From assembly GCA_902624275.1 (NCBI GenBank), contig CACNWW010000001.1, positions 347,212 through 411,211 on the forward strand: a stretch of 64,000 nt of DNA, in the 5' to 3' direction. The position numbers and the translations under genes were made by a program. This DNA is from an uncultured Fidelibacterota bacterium (lineage in GTDB: Bacteria; Fidelibacterota; Marinisomatia; Marinisomatales; Marinisomataceae). The notes beneath the pieces are model-generated. The model did not search any database, was not told where the DNA came from, and saw only the letters and a program-made list of their open reading frames with translations. Positions 1 through 9,122 of this stretch are shown in pieces; within the stretch, counting starts at the first letter, position 1, and every line of letters starts with the position of its first letter.

Positions 1-887
1 TCTAAGCCTTCTTTTAAAGCAAGGTCATTAATTTTTTTTATATCTTTCAATGTAAAGGGCCAGTGGTCAGGAAATACCAGCTTTTTCCTCACATTAATAT
101 TTATACTGTTCAGAGTTCTTGAAAAACTATCAGGGTCACCAATGGAGCAAACAGACATAATTCTTGATTCTCTCTCTAGTTCATAAATAGTTTTAATAGA
201 GCCTGATGACACAACCTCTTCCTTAATTTCAAGGCTTAACTTATGGTCAGATACTGCACCTTTACTTGTTGTTAAATTGCTTTTGGTAGAAATTGTAATG
301 TCCGCTCTTTTTAAATAACAATAGGGCTCTCTTAACATTCCATATGGATACACAAGCTGACACCTTTTGTTTTGGTTTTCAGGACCAAGTAAAACAATAT
401 CAATGTCCCTGTAGATTCTTCTATGTTGAAAACCATCATCTAATAAAATTACATTACACCCTATGCTGGACAGTTGTTCTGCAGCAAAAATCTTGTCCAA
501 GGAAACAAAAATATGAGTATTTGAAGAGGTATTATTTCTTAGAAGGACTACTTCGTCCCCACACTCTCTCCAGTCTTGGTCTTTAAGTAAAAAACTGTTT
601 GAAACATTATCTCTTCCGTGGCCTCTTGTTACAATTCCCACAGAATAACCTTTTCTTTCTAAAAAGGATGCTATTGCGATAGTAGTTGGAGTTTTTCCTG
701 TTCCACCAAGTGAAATATTCCCTATGCTAACCACTTTAGCATTAATTTTTTTAGCTTTAAAAATCTTCAAGTCGTATAAAAGGTTTTTAAAAAAAATAAA
801 GACCAGGTGAATTGGAAAAACAAATAAAAAAGCTGAAAGTAGATAGGTAAGAAATTTATTGTTTAGCGTTACGTGTATATTATTCAT
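1..887 (-). CDS. lpxK: Tetraacyldisaccharide 4'-kinase LpxK (3' end cut off)
   Basis: LpxK phosphorylates the 4' position of the lipid A disaccharide at the inner face of the cytoplasmic membrane. Reading the minus strand from the ATG at 887 gives a hydrophobic N-terminus (about residues 12-37), the Walker A stretch GNISLGGTGKTP (residues 56-67) typical of LpxK, an ERKGYSVGIVTRGHGR segment and, near residue 150, LLDDGFQHRR, also family-typical. About 295 codons are present; the family is usually 330-350 residues, so the C-terminus lies outside the window. The ATG overlaps the stop of the preceding acyltransferase gene by 8 nt, so it is the last visible gene of a lipid A operon. Identification is firm; only the end is missing. 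Confidence 0.93.
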   Translation of the reverse strand, partial: MNNIHVTLNNKFLTYLLSAFLFVFPIHLVFIFFKNLLYDLKIFKAKKINAKVVSIGNISLGGTGKTPTTIAIASFLERKGYSVGIVTRGHGRDNVSNSFLLKDQDWRECGDEVVLLRNNTSSNTHIFVSLDKIFAAEQLSSIGCNVILLDDGFQHRRIYRDIDIVLLGPENQNKRCQLVYPYGMLREPYCYLKRADITISTKSNLTTSKGAVSDHKLSLEIKEEVVSSGSIKTIYELERESRIMSVCSIGDPDSFSRTLNSININVRKKLVFPDHWPFTLKDIKKINDLALKEGL

Positions 888-1500
888 GGTCGCTTGCAAT
901 TCTATCTACCTTTTTTAAGGCATCTTCAATTTTTTGAGTACCTGTTTCTATACTTTCATTTTTATTAAAATATAACGGCTCTCCAAAGACCACACGCATT
1001 TTAGAAAATGGCTTGCTGAGATAAAATGTGTGCCAGTTTTTAAATTTCCAGCTGTTTTTAACATCAACAATCATTGGAACAATAGGTCTGTTTGAGCTTT
1101 GTGATAAAATTAATGCGCCAGGCTTAACTTTATGTTCTGGTCCTGTTGGACCGTCCGGAGTAATAATAATTTTTGCAGAACTATTTTCCTTAAAAAAATT
1201 ATCTATATTTTTCACAGCCTCTTTACCGCCCTTGTTGCTCGAACCCCTAAAAAAACTATATCCAAAATTTTTTGCTATTCCTGTAATAAGATCACCGTCT
1301 TTACTTTGACTAACAAGAGCAAAATATCCTTTATGTTTCATATGTTCCATTAAACCAAGGACCTTGCCGTGCCAAGAAACCAAAATAAACGAATCCAAAC
1401 CCTGAACATTATTTTCACCAAATACCCTGGTTCTATTAAAACGATATGATAATAATATTATTAGGTATAAAATTTTGGTTTTCAAGAATGTTTTAATCAT
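880..1500 (-). CDS. DUF374 lysophospholipid acyltransferase-like protein
   Basis: A 206-residue protein of the DUF374 acyltransferase-like family. The N-terminus is hydrophobic (about residues 8-20). SWHGKVLGL (around His44) replaces the classical HX4D motif, as is usual in this family, and PDGPTGPEHKVKPGAL around residues 115-130 is the most conserved block. Members often sit in lipid A operons and are presumed to transfer an acyl chain to a lipid A or phospholipid acceptor at the inner membrane; the exact substrate is unknown. Here it lies between lpxB and lpxK, overlapping both by 8 nt, which supports an envelope-lipid role. The family call is strong; the reaction is inferred. Confidence 0.85.
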   Translation of the reverse strand: MIKTFLKTKILYLIILLSYRFNRTRVFGENNVQGLDSFILVSWHGKVLGLMEHMKHKGYFALVSQSKDGDLITGIAKNFGYSFFRGSSNKGGKEAVKNIDNFFKENSSAKIIITPDGPTGPEHKVKPGALILSQSSNRPIVPMIVDVKNSWKFKNWHTFYLSKPFSKMRVVFGEPLYFNKNESIETGTQKIEDALKKVDRIASDHE

Positions 1501-2596
1501 ATATATAGCGTGCTGCGGAAGTATAAGGGTTTTCGTTGCTTTTTAGTTTGTCAATTAATTTATTATACTTTTTCATAACAACATCACGGTTTTCGTTTTT
1601 AAGTAAATTATTGATTCCATTGGAAAGATTTTTTGCAGTCATTTTGCCTTGAAGGTATTCATCTACAACCCTGTCTTCAGCAATCAAATTTGCTAGCGAA
1701 AGATACTTCACCTTTGATAGTGCCTGAGCTACAGTCCACGTTAGATAAGACAGCTTATAGCAAACTATCATTGGGCACCTAAGCATTGCTGTTTCTAGCG
1801 TAGCTGTACCAGAACACACTATAGCAGCATCAGCTACACCAATTGCTTCATATTGCTTTTCTTTAACTTTAATGATATCAGCACTTGAGTTGATATTTAC
1901 GTTATCTCCTTCAAGCAAAACAAAACTTAAGTTATTATGTTGTTTTTGGAGTCTTTTAACAGTTTTTACAAAAATTTTCCAATGCCTTTTTATTTCAATC
2001 GATCTACTCCCAGGCATTAGTATAATAATTTTATTTTTTTCTGGAATGCTATGTTTTTTGCAAAACGTTTTTCTATCAAAAGATAAACTACCCAGCTCTG
2101 AAAGTGGATGTCCTGCATAATGCACAGATATGTTTTTTTTGGAAAACCATTTTTGTTCAAAGGGAATAATGCTTATTAGTTTTTTACAACAACGCTCTAG
2201 GGTTTTAGTTCGTGATTCTTTCCAAGCCCAAACCTGAGGTAAAATAAAATATGTTATATTAAAATTTAAGGCACTAAGCTTTTTTGCTAGTCTCAAATTA
2301 AACCCAGGATAATCAATTAATATGACTTTATTGGGTTTTATTTTTTTTATCTCATCGACTGTTTTGTTAAATATTTTTTTAATTCTTGAATAGTGCCTAA
2401 TTACTTCAAAGATACCAACTACGTTTAGATTTCTAATATGTTCTGTAAGCTGTAAACCCTCGCTTTGCATTCTATTTCCACCAACTCCAAAAAATTCAGT
2501 GTTCTGGTTAACTTGTTTTATTGAAGCCATTAGCTTGGCGCCATGCAAATCACCAGAGTCTTCACCTGAAATAATAAAAATTTTTTCTTTATTCAT
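1493..2596 (-). CDS. lpxB: Lipid-A-disaccharide synthase LpxB
   Basis: LpxB (GT19) joins UDP-2,3-diacylglucosamine to lipid X to form the beta-1,6 lipid A disaccharide at the inner membrane. The 367-residue length is normal. Near the N-terminus GEDSGDLHGAKLM (residues 11-23) matches the family GExSGD motif, followed by FFGVGGNRM. Further on, LPQVWAWKESR, LPGSRSIEIKRH and a C-terminal CSGTATLETAML segment are the usual LpxB blocks for nucleotide-sugar binding. It overlaps the oxidoreductase gene upstream and the DUF374 gene downstream by 8 nt each, suggesting coupled translation. It is separated from the lpxD-lpxC-fabZ-lpxA cluster at 28.6-31.7 kb, unlike the proteobacterial arrangement. Confidence 0.95.
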   Translation of the reverse strand: MNKEKIFIISGEDSGDLHGAKLMASIKQVNQNTEFFGVGGNRMQSEGLQLTEHIRNLNVVGIFEVIRHYSRIKKIFNKTVDEIKKIKPNKVILIDYPGFNLRLAKKLSALNFNITYFILPQVWAWKESRTKTLERCCKKLISIIPFEQKWFSKKNISVHYAGHPLSELGSLSFDRKTFCKKHSIPEKNKIIILMPGSRSIEIKRHWKIFVKTVKRLQKQHNNLSFVLLEGDNVNINSSADIIKVKEKQYEAIGVADAAIVCSGTATLETAMLRCPMIVCYKLSYLTWTVAQALSKVKYLSLANLIAEDRVVDEYLQGKMTAKNLSNGINNLLKNENRDVVMKKYNKLIDKLKSNENPYTSAARYIYD

Positions 2597-3572
2597 TTAA
2601 AAATATTTTGCTTTCTATTTCCAGCGCTATTTCCAGCGCCCTTGCTCCAGATACTCCATCAACATTTGGCCTAGACCTTGTTTTCATACAATGGATAAAG
2701 TCGTTGATTTCTTCTAATAGGGCGTCCTTATCTTCTGGAACGAATTTTTCATAATAAAGTTTTTTTGATCCAGAGTTTGTTTCAACCTCTTGAGACCTTA
2801 CTTTTTCAGAAAATATATTGTGGTGCTCTAATCCGTAAAGTTCAATTTGAGGAATCATTAAGTCTGTAATGCTATAAAAATTCTTTTGATATGTTCGTAT
2901 TTTTCTAACATAGTTTTGAGCAATTCTGCTGGACTTTAAGTTGGCAACAACACCATTTTTAAATTTAATGTGAGCGTGAGCTAAATCAACGGTGTTGCTC
3001 ATCATTTTTGCTCCACTTGCTTGAATGCTTTCTAGAGGGCTATCAACCATTTCTAAAATTAAGTCTATATCGTGAACCATTAAATCAAGCACAACCGGCA
3101 CTTCGGTTCCTCTCGCTTGAAAAGGGGCAAGTCTCTCAATTTCAATGTAGTGTGGGTTATCAACCAGCTTCTTAAGCTTATTAATTGTAGGATTGAACCG
3201 TTCTATGTGACCAACTTGAATAATCAGCTCATGTTTTTTTGCAAGACTAATAAGGGATAGGGCCTCATCAACCGTGCTTGTCATTGGTTTTTCAACAAAA
3301 ACATCTTTTTTGTTTTCTAAAAATTTTTTTGCAATATCAAAGTGAGTGTTTGTGGGAGTCACTATGTGTACACCATCACAAGAATCAATTAGGTTTTCAA
3401 GGTTTTCAATAGGATCAACTGAAAACTCACTACAAATATTTTTGAGAGACTCTTTGTTAACATCAAAAACACCAACAAACTCAACATCACTATGTTTTGA
3501 TAAGTGTTTTATGTGGTGTCTTCCAAGATGACCTGCGCCAACAACGCCAATTTTAGGTTTTTTATCGCTCAT
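2589..3572 (-). CDS. Gfo/Idh/MocA-family NAD-dependent oxidoreductase of the lipid A operon
   Basis: A 327-residue NAD(P)-dependent sugar dehydrogenase-fold protein. The Rossmann motif GVVGAGHLGRHH lies at residues 9-20, and EKPMTSTVDEA (EKP at residues 94-96) carries the family lysine. VGHIERFNP and MVHDIDLIL follow in the C-terminal domain. Related genes sit beside lpxA or lpxB in several lineages. In Acidithiobacillus and Leptospira the homologue GnnA oxidises the 3-OH of UDP-GlcNAc so that GnnB can make UDP-GlcNAc3N, giving amide-linked lipid A. No aminotransferase is adjacent here, although a DegT-type one lies at 60.7 kb. The family is certain; the GnnA role is an inference from position. 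Confidence 0.85.
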   Translation of the reverse strand: MSDKKPKIGVVGAGHLGRHHIKHLSKHSDVEFVGVFDVNKESLKNICSEFSVDPIENLENLIDSCDGVHIVTPTNTHFDIAKKFLENKKDVFVEKPMTSTVDEALSLISLAKKHELIIQVGHIERFNPTINKLKKLVDNPHYIEIERLAPFQARGTEVPVVLDLMVHDIDLILEMVDSPLESIQASGAKMMSNTVDLAHAHIKFKNGVVANLKSSRIAQNYVRKIRTYQKNFYSITDLMIPQIELYGLEHHNIFSEKVRSQEVETNSGSKKLYYEKFVPEDKDALLEEINDFIHCMKTRSRPNVDGVSGARALEIALEIESKIFLNE

Positions 3573-4660
3573 TGTCCTTTAATGAAGTATGCAATATCTC
3601 CTTCTTGCATAATATAGTCTCTTCCAACCATTTTCACCAAGCCCAATGTCTTTAATTCATTAATTTTTTCTTCGTTATTTATTGCGTCATCATAGGTATA
3701 AATTTCTGCTTTAATAAATTTTGTTGAAAAATCTGTATGTATTTCACCGGCAGCTTCCACAGCCTGAGAACCCTTTTTCATCGTCCAAGCCCTAACTTCT
3801 TTTTCTCCACATGTAAAAAAAGTTTCAAGACCCAAGGCGTTATAAGCTTCTTTAATCAATGTATCAAGACCACTTTCTTTTATGCCATAATCTTTAAGGA
3901 GTAATTTTTTTTCCTCTTCATCAAATTCAGCCATTTCTGACTCTAGTTTTCCATTAATTTTAATTAATGATGACTTATTTTTTTTTGCTATATCAATAGC
4001 ACCTTGGTAAACATCAGAAGCCTCTGCGTTTTCATCTACATTAGCTACGTAAATCATTGGTTTGTCAGTTAAAAGAAATAAATTTTTTATTACAGGATTT
4101 TCTTTTGAATTTCTCTCAAAAGATCTGGCTGCAAGACCTTTATTCATATGATCCAAAAGACTAGTTAGCACTTCTTCGGCAAGCCTTCCTTCTGGCTTAT
4201 TAGCCTTAATAAGTTTTACATTTTTCTCAAGACCTCTTTCTACTGTTTTGATGTCTGCTAATATTAATTCTGTATTAATAATTTCCATATCGTCTATTGG
4301 ATCAACTCTATTTTCAACATGTGTAATGTTGTTGTCATTAAAAAAACGTACAACTTGTATAATTACATTTACAGACCTTATTTGAGAAAGAAATTGATTG
4401 CCTAAGCCCTCGCCTTGATGTGCATTTTTAACCAAACCTGCTATATCAATAAATTCAACAGTGTTGTGAATTGTTTTTTCTGGTTTAAAAATTTTTGTCA
4501 GCCTATCAAGCCTTTCATCAGGAACCTCTACAATTCCTGTGTTGGGCTCTATTGTACAGAATGGATAATTTTCAGCCGCAATATTATTTTTGCTTAACGC
4601 ATTAAAAAGGGTCGATTTACCCACATTTGGAAGACCTACAAATCCACAGTTTAAATTCAT
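3569..4660 (-). CDS. ychF: Redox-regulated ATPase YchF
   Basis: YchF (Ola1-like) is an Obg-family P-loop protein that binds ATP and associates with ribosomes; in E. coli it is linked to the oxidative stress response. The 363-residue length is exact for the family. Visible motifs are GLPNVGKSTLFNALS (G1, residues 8-22), NYPFCTIEPNTGIVEVPD (the YchF switch I block), DIAGLVKNAHQGEGLGNQFL (G3 and following loop), YVANVDE at the nucleotide-specificity position and a C-terminal TGS-like domain with FFTCGEKEVRAW. Its stop overlaps the start of the oxidoreductase gene by 4 nt, and it heads the minus-strand lipid A operon, divergent from the enoyl reductase gene about 50 bp away. Confidence 0.96.
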   Translation of the reverse strand: MNLNCGFVGLPNVGKSTLFNALSKNNIAAENYPFCTIEPNTGIVEVPDERLDRLTKIFKPEKTIHNTVEFIDIAGLVKNAHQGEGLGNQFLSQIRSVNVIIQVVRFFNDNNITHVENRVDPIDDMEIINTELILADIKTVERGLEKNVKLIKANKPEGRLAEEVLTSLLDHMNKGLAARSFERNSKENPVIKNLFLLTDKPMIYVANVDENAEASDVYQGAIDIAKKNKSSLIKINGKLESEMAEFDEEEKKLLLKDYGIKESGLDTLIKEAYNALGLETFFTCGEKEVRAWTMKKGSQAVEAAGEIHTDFSTKFIKAEIYTYDDAINNEEKINELKTLGLVKMVGRDYIMQEGDIAYFIKGQ

Positions 4661-4710
4661 TGTGAGAATATAATACTTAATTGGATGAGTATTTATTAAA
4701 TTGAATTCCT

Positions 4711-5490
4711 ATGGAAAATAAATGGGCAATAATTTTAGGGTGTTCAACTGGACACGGCGCTGCAACAGCTAAACAATTAGCATCTGAAGGATACGGTATT
4801 ATCGGCTTCCATTTAGATAGGGGTTCAATTAAAAAAGATGCCTTAAAACTTCAAGATGAAATTTCAAACATGAACAATAACAGAGTAAAATTTTGGAACG
4901 TAAATGCTGCTGACAAAGAGATCATGCTTGAAAAATTAATAGATATAAAAAAAATAGTTAAAAATGGTGAGGTTAAGCTGTTGATGCATTCTATTGCTTT
5001 TGGAAGCACAACCAATTTTTTTAATCCTACTCCAGTTAGACAAAGACAAATGGATATGACCCAACATGTTATGGCGCACTGTTTAATATACTGGACCCAA
5101 AATTTATTAAATGAAGGCCTGTTAAAGGCAGGCTCGAGAATCCTTGGTTTGACAAGTGAGGGTAGCTATAAAGCAATGGAAGGTTATGGCCCGGTTGGAG
5201 TTGCTAAAGCTTCTTTGGAGGCAGTAGTAAGACAGATCGGATGGGAATTAGGAAGCCAGGGAATCACAGCAAACACAATTCAAGCAGGGATTACGCCAAC
5301 AAGAGCATTAACAAAAATTTCTGAAAATTGGGAAGAATGGGTAGAAAAAACTAAAGAAAGAAATCCAATGAAAAGGGTTACAAGACCAGAAGATGTTGCT
5401 GGTTTAGTTTCATTGTTATTAAATGATAAAGCAAATTTTGTTAATTGTTCTACAATTTTTTGTGACGGGGGAGAGCACCGCGCTCTTTAG
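4711..5490 (+). CDS. fabI: Enoyl-[acyl-carrier-protein] reductase, SDR type (FabI/FabL-like)
   Basis: A 259-residue short-chain dehydrogenase expected to reduce the enoyl-ACP double bond in the last step of each fatty acid elongation cycle. The N-terminal dinucleotide motif is GCSTGHGAA (residues 10-18). The catalytic pair has the Tyr-x6-Lys spacing of enoyl reductases (YGPVGVAK) rather than the YxxxK of other SDRs. The C-terminal block RNPMKRVTRPEDVAGLVSLL and CDGGEH fit FabI and FabL. The glycine motif and the EGYGPVGVAKASLEAV block look slightly closer to FabL, so the subtype is open. It stands alone between ychF and yqgE. Confidence 0.8.
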   Translation: MENKWAIILGCSTGHGAATAKQLASEGYGIIGFHLDRGSIKKDALKLQDEISNMNNNRVKFWNVNAADKEIMLEKLIDIKKIVKNGEVKLLMHSIAFGSTTNFFNPTPVRQRQMDMTQHVMAHCLIYWTQNLLNEGLLKAGSRILGLTSEGSYKAMEGYGPVGVAKASLEAVVRQIGWELGSQGITANTIQAGITPTRALTKISENWEEWVEKTKERNPMKRVTRPEDVAGLVSLLLNDKANFVNCSTIFCDGGEHRAL

Positions 5491-5495
5491 TTATA

Positions 5496-5645
5496 TCACT
5501 TTTTTCTGAAAATTTCAGAAGTCACAAGAGCTAAGCCTTTTTTAAGCAGCGACAGCCCATTAACTATCAATTGCATACCGTTTGTAGCTTTTGTTGCTTT
5601 TTTCTTTTTTATATCCCCTTGAATCTTTTTGATATTTTTTATCAT
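5496..5645 (-). CDS. Small basic 49-residue ORF coupled to yqgE
   Basis: An ORF of 49 codons follows yqgE on the same strand. Its ATG (5645-5643) overlaps the yqgE TGA in an ATGA arrangement, a common sign of translational coupling. The peptide is lysine-rich at the N-terminus (MIKNIKKIQGDIKKKKATK) and more hydrophobic later (LIVNGLSLLKKGLALVTS), so it could be amphipathic. It ends next to the convergent enoyl reductase gene. I recognise no family. It could be a real small protein or chance coding in A-rich DNA; conservation of the ATGA overlap in relatives would decide. Confidence 0.4.
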   Translation of the reverse strand: MIKNIKKIQGDIKKKKATKATNGMQLIVNGLSLLKKGLALVTSEIFRKK

Positions 5646-6187
5646 GAGATTCCACTAGCACCCACAATACCAAAACCATCTAAACCTATTATGTGGATTA
5701 GTTCGTTCCACAAATCCTTAGGATTAGATTTAAAGACTGAATCACTATATTCCTGTATTAGCCAATCGCCTCTTTTAATTTCATCTTGTAACTGATTCTT
5801 TTCCCAAGCAGCATGACCAAAAATTAACTTGGTATTTCTAGGCGTTTCTTCGTTAAACAATATCTCTTGAATAAGATCTAAATCTGTGGATAATTCAATT
5901 TTTTCAGAAAAGTCATCTGATTTTCCTGTATTTTTTTGAACAATACAAGCCTCATTTAGCCTAACAGGACCACCAAAAAAAATTTTTTCGGACTCATTTA
6001 AAATATCTTCGAATATTTTATTTTTTATTCCTGTACCAATAACCTTCATCTGGCTAATCGGTTTATTGACAATGATTCCCATAGTTCCCTTCCTATCATC
6101 TTCACAAATGAAAATAACGCTTTTCGCAAAATAGGGGTCTACCATGTTTGGCATTGATATTAACAGTTTATTTTTAAGACTTTTCAT
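5642..6187 (-). CDS. yqgE: YqgE/AlgH family protein
   Basis: YqgE/AlgH proteins are about 180-190 residue cytoplasmic proteins of unknown biochemical function, widespread in Gram-negative bacteria. This 181-residue protein shows the family hallmarks: LLISMPNMVDPYFAKSVIFI near the N-terminus, GTMGIIVNKPIS, FFGGPVRLNEA and, in the C-terminal half, FGHAAWEKNQLQDEIKRGDW. It is transcribed divergently from uvrA with an 80 bp gap, and its stop overlaps the start of a 49-codon ORF. The family is certain; no function can be given. Confidence 0.92.
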   Translation of the reverse strand: MKSLKNKLLISMPNMVDPYFAKSVIFICEDDRKGTMGIIVNKPISQMKVIGTGIKNKIFEDILNESEKIFFGGPVRLNEACIVQKNTGKSDDFSEKIELSTDLDLIQEILFNEETPRNTKLIFGHAAWEKNQLQDEIKRGDWLIQEYSDSVFKSNPKDLWNELIHIIGLDGFGIVGASGIS

Positions 6188-6267
6188 TTTTATTTAATAA
6201 AACATAAATCCTTTTTTGAATCATATCCATAGTTAAGTAAGTTATAAGTCAATTTTTTTGAAAAAAT

Positions 6268-9081
6268 ATGAAAAATAAGTTAAAAATACGCGGGGCAAGG
6301 CAACATAATCTTAAAGATATTGCTGTTGATATTGAAAAAAATAAATTGGTCGTTATAACAGGGCCATCTGGATCAGGAAAATCTTCATTAGCTTTTGATA
6401 CAATTTATGCTGAAGGACAAAGAAGGTATGTAGAGTCTTTATCAGCTTATGCTAGACAGTTCCTAGATCTTATGGAAAAACCAGACGTTGATACAATCGA
6501 AGGATTATCTCCAGCTATATCTATAGAACAAAAAACGGGATCGCGCAACCCAAGATCTACAGTTGGAACAATAACAGAAATCCACGACTACTTAAGATTG
6601 CTTTATGCCAGCATTGGCCAACCTCATTGCTGGGAATGTTCAAGACCTATTTCCAGACAATCTCCTGAGCAGATAGTAGAACAGATTTTAAGATCCCACA
6701 AAAATGAAAAAGCATATATTTTATCTCCCGTTATCCAGGGAAGAAAAGGAGAGCATAAAACAATATTCGAGGACTTAAAAAAGAAAGGTTTTTTAAGAGC
6801 AAGGGTTGACAATCAAATTTTATCATTAAGAAAAGTCCCAAATCTTGAAAAAAACAAAAATCATGATATTGATGTTCTAATTGATAGGGTTGTGGTAGCA
6901 AAAGAAATTCAGTCTAGACTGTTAGAGTCGGTAGAGCTGGCACTAAGAATGGGCAATGGAATATGTATCATCAATATTAACAATAAAAAAGACTATTTAT
7001 TTAGCGAGCATTTTGCGTGCGCATATCATCCCTATGTAATGATGACAGATTTAACCCCAAGAATGTTTTCATTCAATTCACCTTATGGAGCATGCCAACA
7101 ATGCGATGGATTAGGGTTCATCACAGAAATTGATCCAAACCTCGTAGTTCCAAATACAAAAAAATCTCTTATCCAGGAAGCAATTAAACCAATCGGTAGC
7201 CAACCGAAAGGTTTTCATGGAAGCAAATTAAGAGCACTTGCCCGAGAATTTGATTTATCATTTTCAAAGCCATGGAACAAGCTTTCCAAAGAAATCAGAA
7301 CAATTCTTTTATATGGTTTAAGTGGAAAAAAAATCAATGTTGATTATAATAGCTCAAACTTTTCCGGCACTTATAAAGGCAAGTGGGAGGGAATCATTCC
7401 AGAACTACAGAGAAGATATAGACAAACTCAATCTTATGGCATTAGAAGGTGGATTGAAAGTTTTATGAGCACAAGAGAATGTGATGCCTGTAGAGGAAAA
7501 CGTCTCAAAGATTCTTCATTGAACGTTAAAGTTGACTCTGTCAATATAGGGGAAGTATGTTCAAAAAACATTTCTGAAACTCTAAGTTTTTTTGAAACAC
7601 TCAACCTTTCTAAGAATCAAAAAGAAATTGCAGGAGGTATTTTAAATGAAATCAAAAAAAGACTTAGTTTTTTAGTCAATGTAGGATTGAATTATCTTAC
7701 TCTAGACAGAGCTTCAAGAACATTATCTGGGGGAGAGGCACAAAGAATTAGGCTTGCTTCTCAGGTTGGTTCTCAACTTACTGGGGTACTGTACGTTCTT
7801 GATGAGCCGTCTATCGGATTGCACCCTAGAGATAATGATAGGTTGTTAGAAACCTTAAAATCACTTAAAGAAATTGGCAATACAGTTATTGTAGTAGAAC
7901 ACGATTTAGATACAATTGAGGCGGCAGATCAAATTATTGATATGGGTCCTAAAGCAGGTTTTCATGGAGGAGAGGTGGTTTTTTCAGGAACGTTGGAAGA
8001 AATTGCTAAAAACAAAAAGAGCCTCACCGGCAAATATTTATCAGGGGAAAAATTTATACCTCTTCCAAACTATAGAACCCCAACATTTGATCATTTTTCA
8101 ATCATCGGAGCTTCTGGAAATAATCTGAAAAAAGTAGACGTTAGCTTTCCCTATGAAAGGCTTATTGCGGTTACCGGAGTTTCTGGAAGCGGAAAAAGTT
8201 CTCTTGTAAATCAGACACTTTACCCGGCTCTTTCTAATATGGTAAACTTCGGTGTCAAAGACATGCTACCGTTTAAAAATCTTGTAAGAACAGACAAGAT
8301 CGAAAGAGTAATTAATGTTGACCAAAAACCAATTGGTAAAACCCCCAGATCAAACCCTGCAACATATACTGGAATTTTTACCCACATCAGAGATTTGTTT
8401 GCACAAACTAGGGAAGCAAAATTAAGAGGTTATAAAATTGGAAGATTTTCATTTAATGTAAAAGGTGGCAGATGCGAATCTTGTCAGGGAGCAGGAATTA
8501 TAAAGATTGAAATGAATTTTTTGCCTGATGTTTATGTGAACTGTGACGATTGTAATGGAAAAAGATATAACAAGGAAACATTACAGATCGAGTATAAAAA
8601 TAAAAATATTGATGACATACTTAATATGTCGGTTGAAGAAGCAAGAGTATTTTTTAAAAATATTCAGCCTATTAAGAAAAGATTAGACACTTTACATGAT
8701 GTAGGATTAGGATATATTAAATTAGGCCAACAAGCAACAACTTTATCTGGTGGAGAAGCTCAAAGAATTAAATTATCAACAGAGCTTTCAAAAACAAGCA
8801 CAAAAAACACAGTGTATTTTCTAGATGAGCCAACTACAGGACTACATGTAGACGATATTCAAATGTTATTATCAGTTTTACAAAAACTTGTTGATCAGGG
8901 CAATACAATCATTGTAATTGAGCACAACTTAGATGTGATAAAGTGTGCAGACTGGGTTATAGATTTAGGCCCAGAAGGAGGTGAGGGTGGAGGAACGATA
9001 GTTGCGCAAGGCACAGTTGAGGAATTATCAAAAAACAAAACCTCAATTACTGGAAAATTTTTAAAAAAAGTTATTAAATAA
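6268..9081 (+). CDS. uvrA: Excinuclease ABC subunit UvrA
   Basis: UvrA is the DNA-damage recognition ATPase of nucleotide excision repair; a dimer loads UvrB on the lesion. The 937-residue length is normal. Two ABC ATPase units are visible: Walker A GPSGSGKSS (residues 32-40) with signature LSGGEAQRIRLA near 490, and Walker A GVSGSGKSS (about 637-645) with LSGGEAQRIKLS near 830. Zinc modules keep their cysteines (CWECSRPI; CQQCDGLGF with ECDACRGKR; CESCQGAG with CDDCNGKRY). It opens a long plus-strand run and is divergent from yqgE. Nothing looks odd. Confidence 0.98.
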   Translation: MKNKLKIRGARQHNLKDIAVDIEKNKLVVITGPSGSGKSSLAFDTIYAEGQRRYVESLSAYARQFLDLMEKPDVDTIEGLSPAISIEQKTGSRNPRSTVGTITEIHDYLRLLYASIGQPHCWECSRPISRQSPEQIVEQILRSHKNEKAYILSPVIQGRKGEHKTIFEDLKKKGFLRARVDNQILSLRKVPNLEKNKNHDIDVLIDRVVVAKEIQSRLLESVELALRMGNGICIININNKKDYLFSEHFACAYHPYVMMTDLTPRMFSFNSPYGACQQCDGLGFITEIDPNLVVPNTKKSLIQEAIKPIGSQPKGFHGSKLRALAREFDLSFSKPWNKLSKEIRTILLYGLSGKKINVDYNSSNFSGTYKGKWEGIIPELQRRYRQTQSYGIRRWIESFMSTRECDACRGKRLKDSSLNVKVDSVNIGEVCSKNISETLSFFETLNLSKNQKEIAGGILNEIKKRLSFLVNVGLNYLTLDRASRTLSGGEAQRIRLASQVGSQLTGVLYVLDEPSIGLHPRDNDRLLETLKSLKEIGNTVIVVEHDLDTIEAADQIIDMGPKAGFHGGEVVFSGTLEEIAKNKKSLTGKYLSGEKFIPLPNYRTPTFDHFSIIGASGNNLKKVDVSFPYERLIAVTGVSGSGKSSLVNQTLYPALSNMVNFGVKDMLPFKNLVRTDKIERVINVDQKPIGKTPRSNPATYTGIFTHIRDLFAQTREAKLRGYKIGRFSFNVKGGRCESCQGAGIIKIEMNFLPDVYVNCDDCNGKRYNKETLQIEYKNKNIDDILNMSVEEARVFFKNIQPIKKRLDTLHDVGLGYIKLGQQATTLSGGEAQRIKLSTELSKTSTKNTVYFLDEPTTGLHVDDIQMLLSVLQKLVDQGNTIIVIEHNLDVIKCADWVIDLGPEGGEGGGTIVAQGTVEELSKNKTSITGKFLKKVIK

Positions 9082-9122
9082 TTTTTTGGATAACGCTCAT
9101 TCCCTCTTTATCTTAGTATATC

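Noticed and set aside
344..586. Open frame of 80 codons on the plus strand
   Set aside because: It lies wholly inside lpxK on the minus strand, which has clear Walker A and family motifs; no ribosome binding site and no family match.
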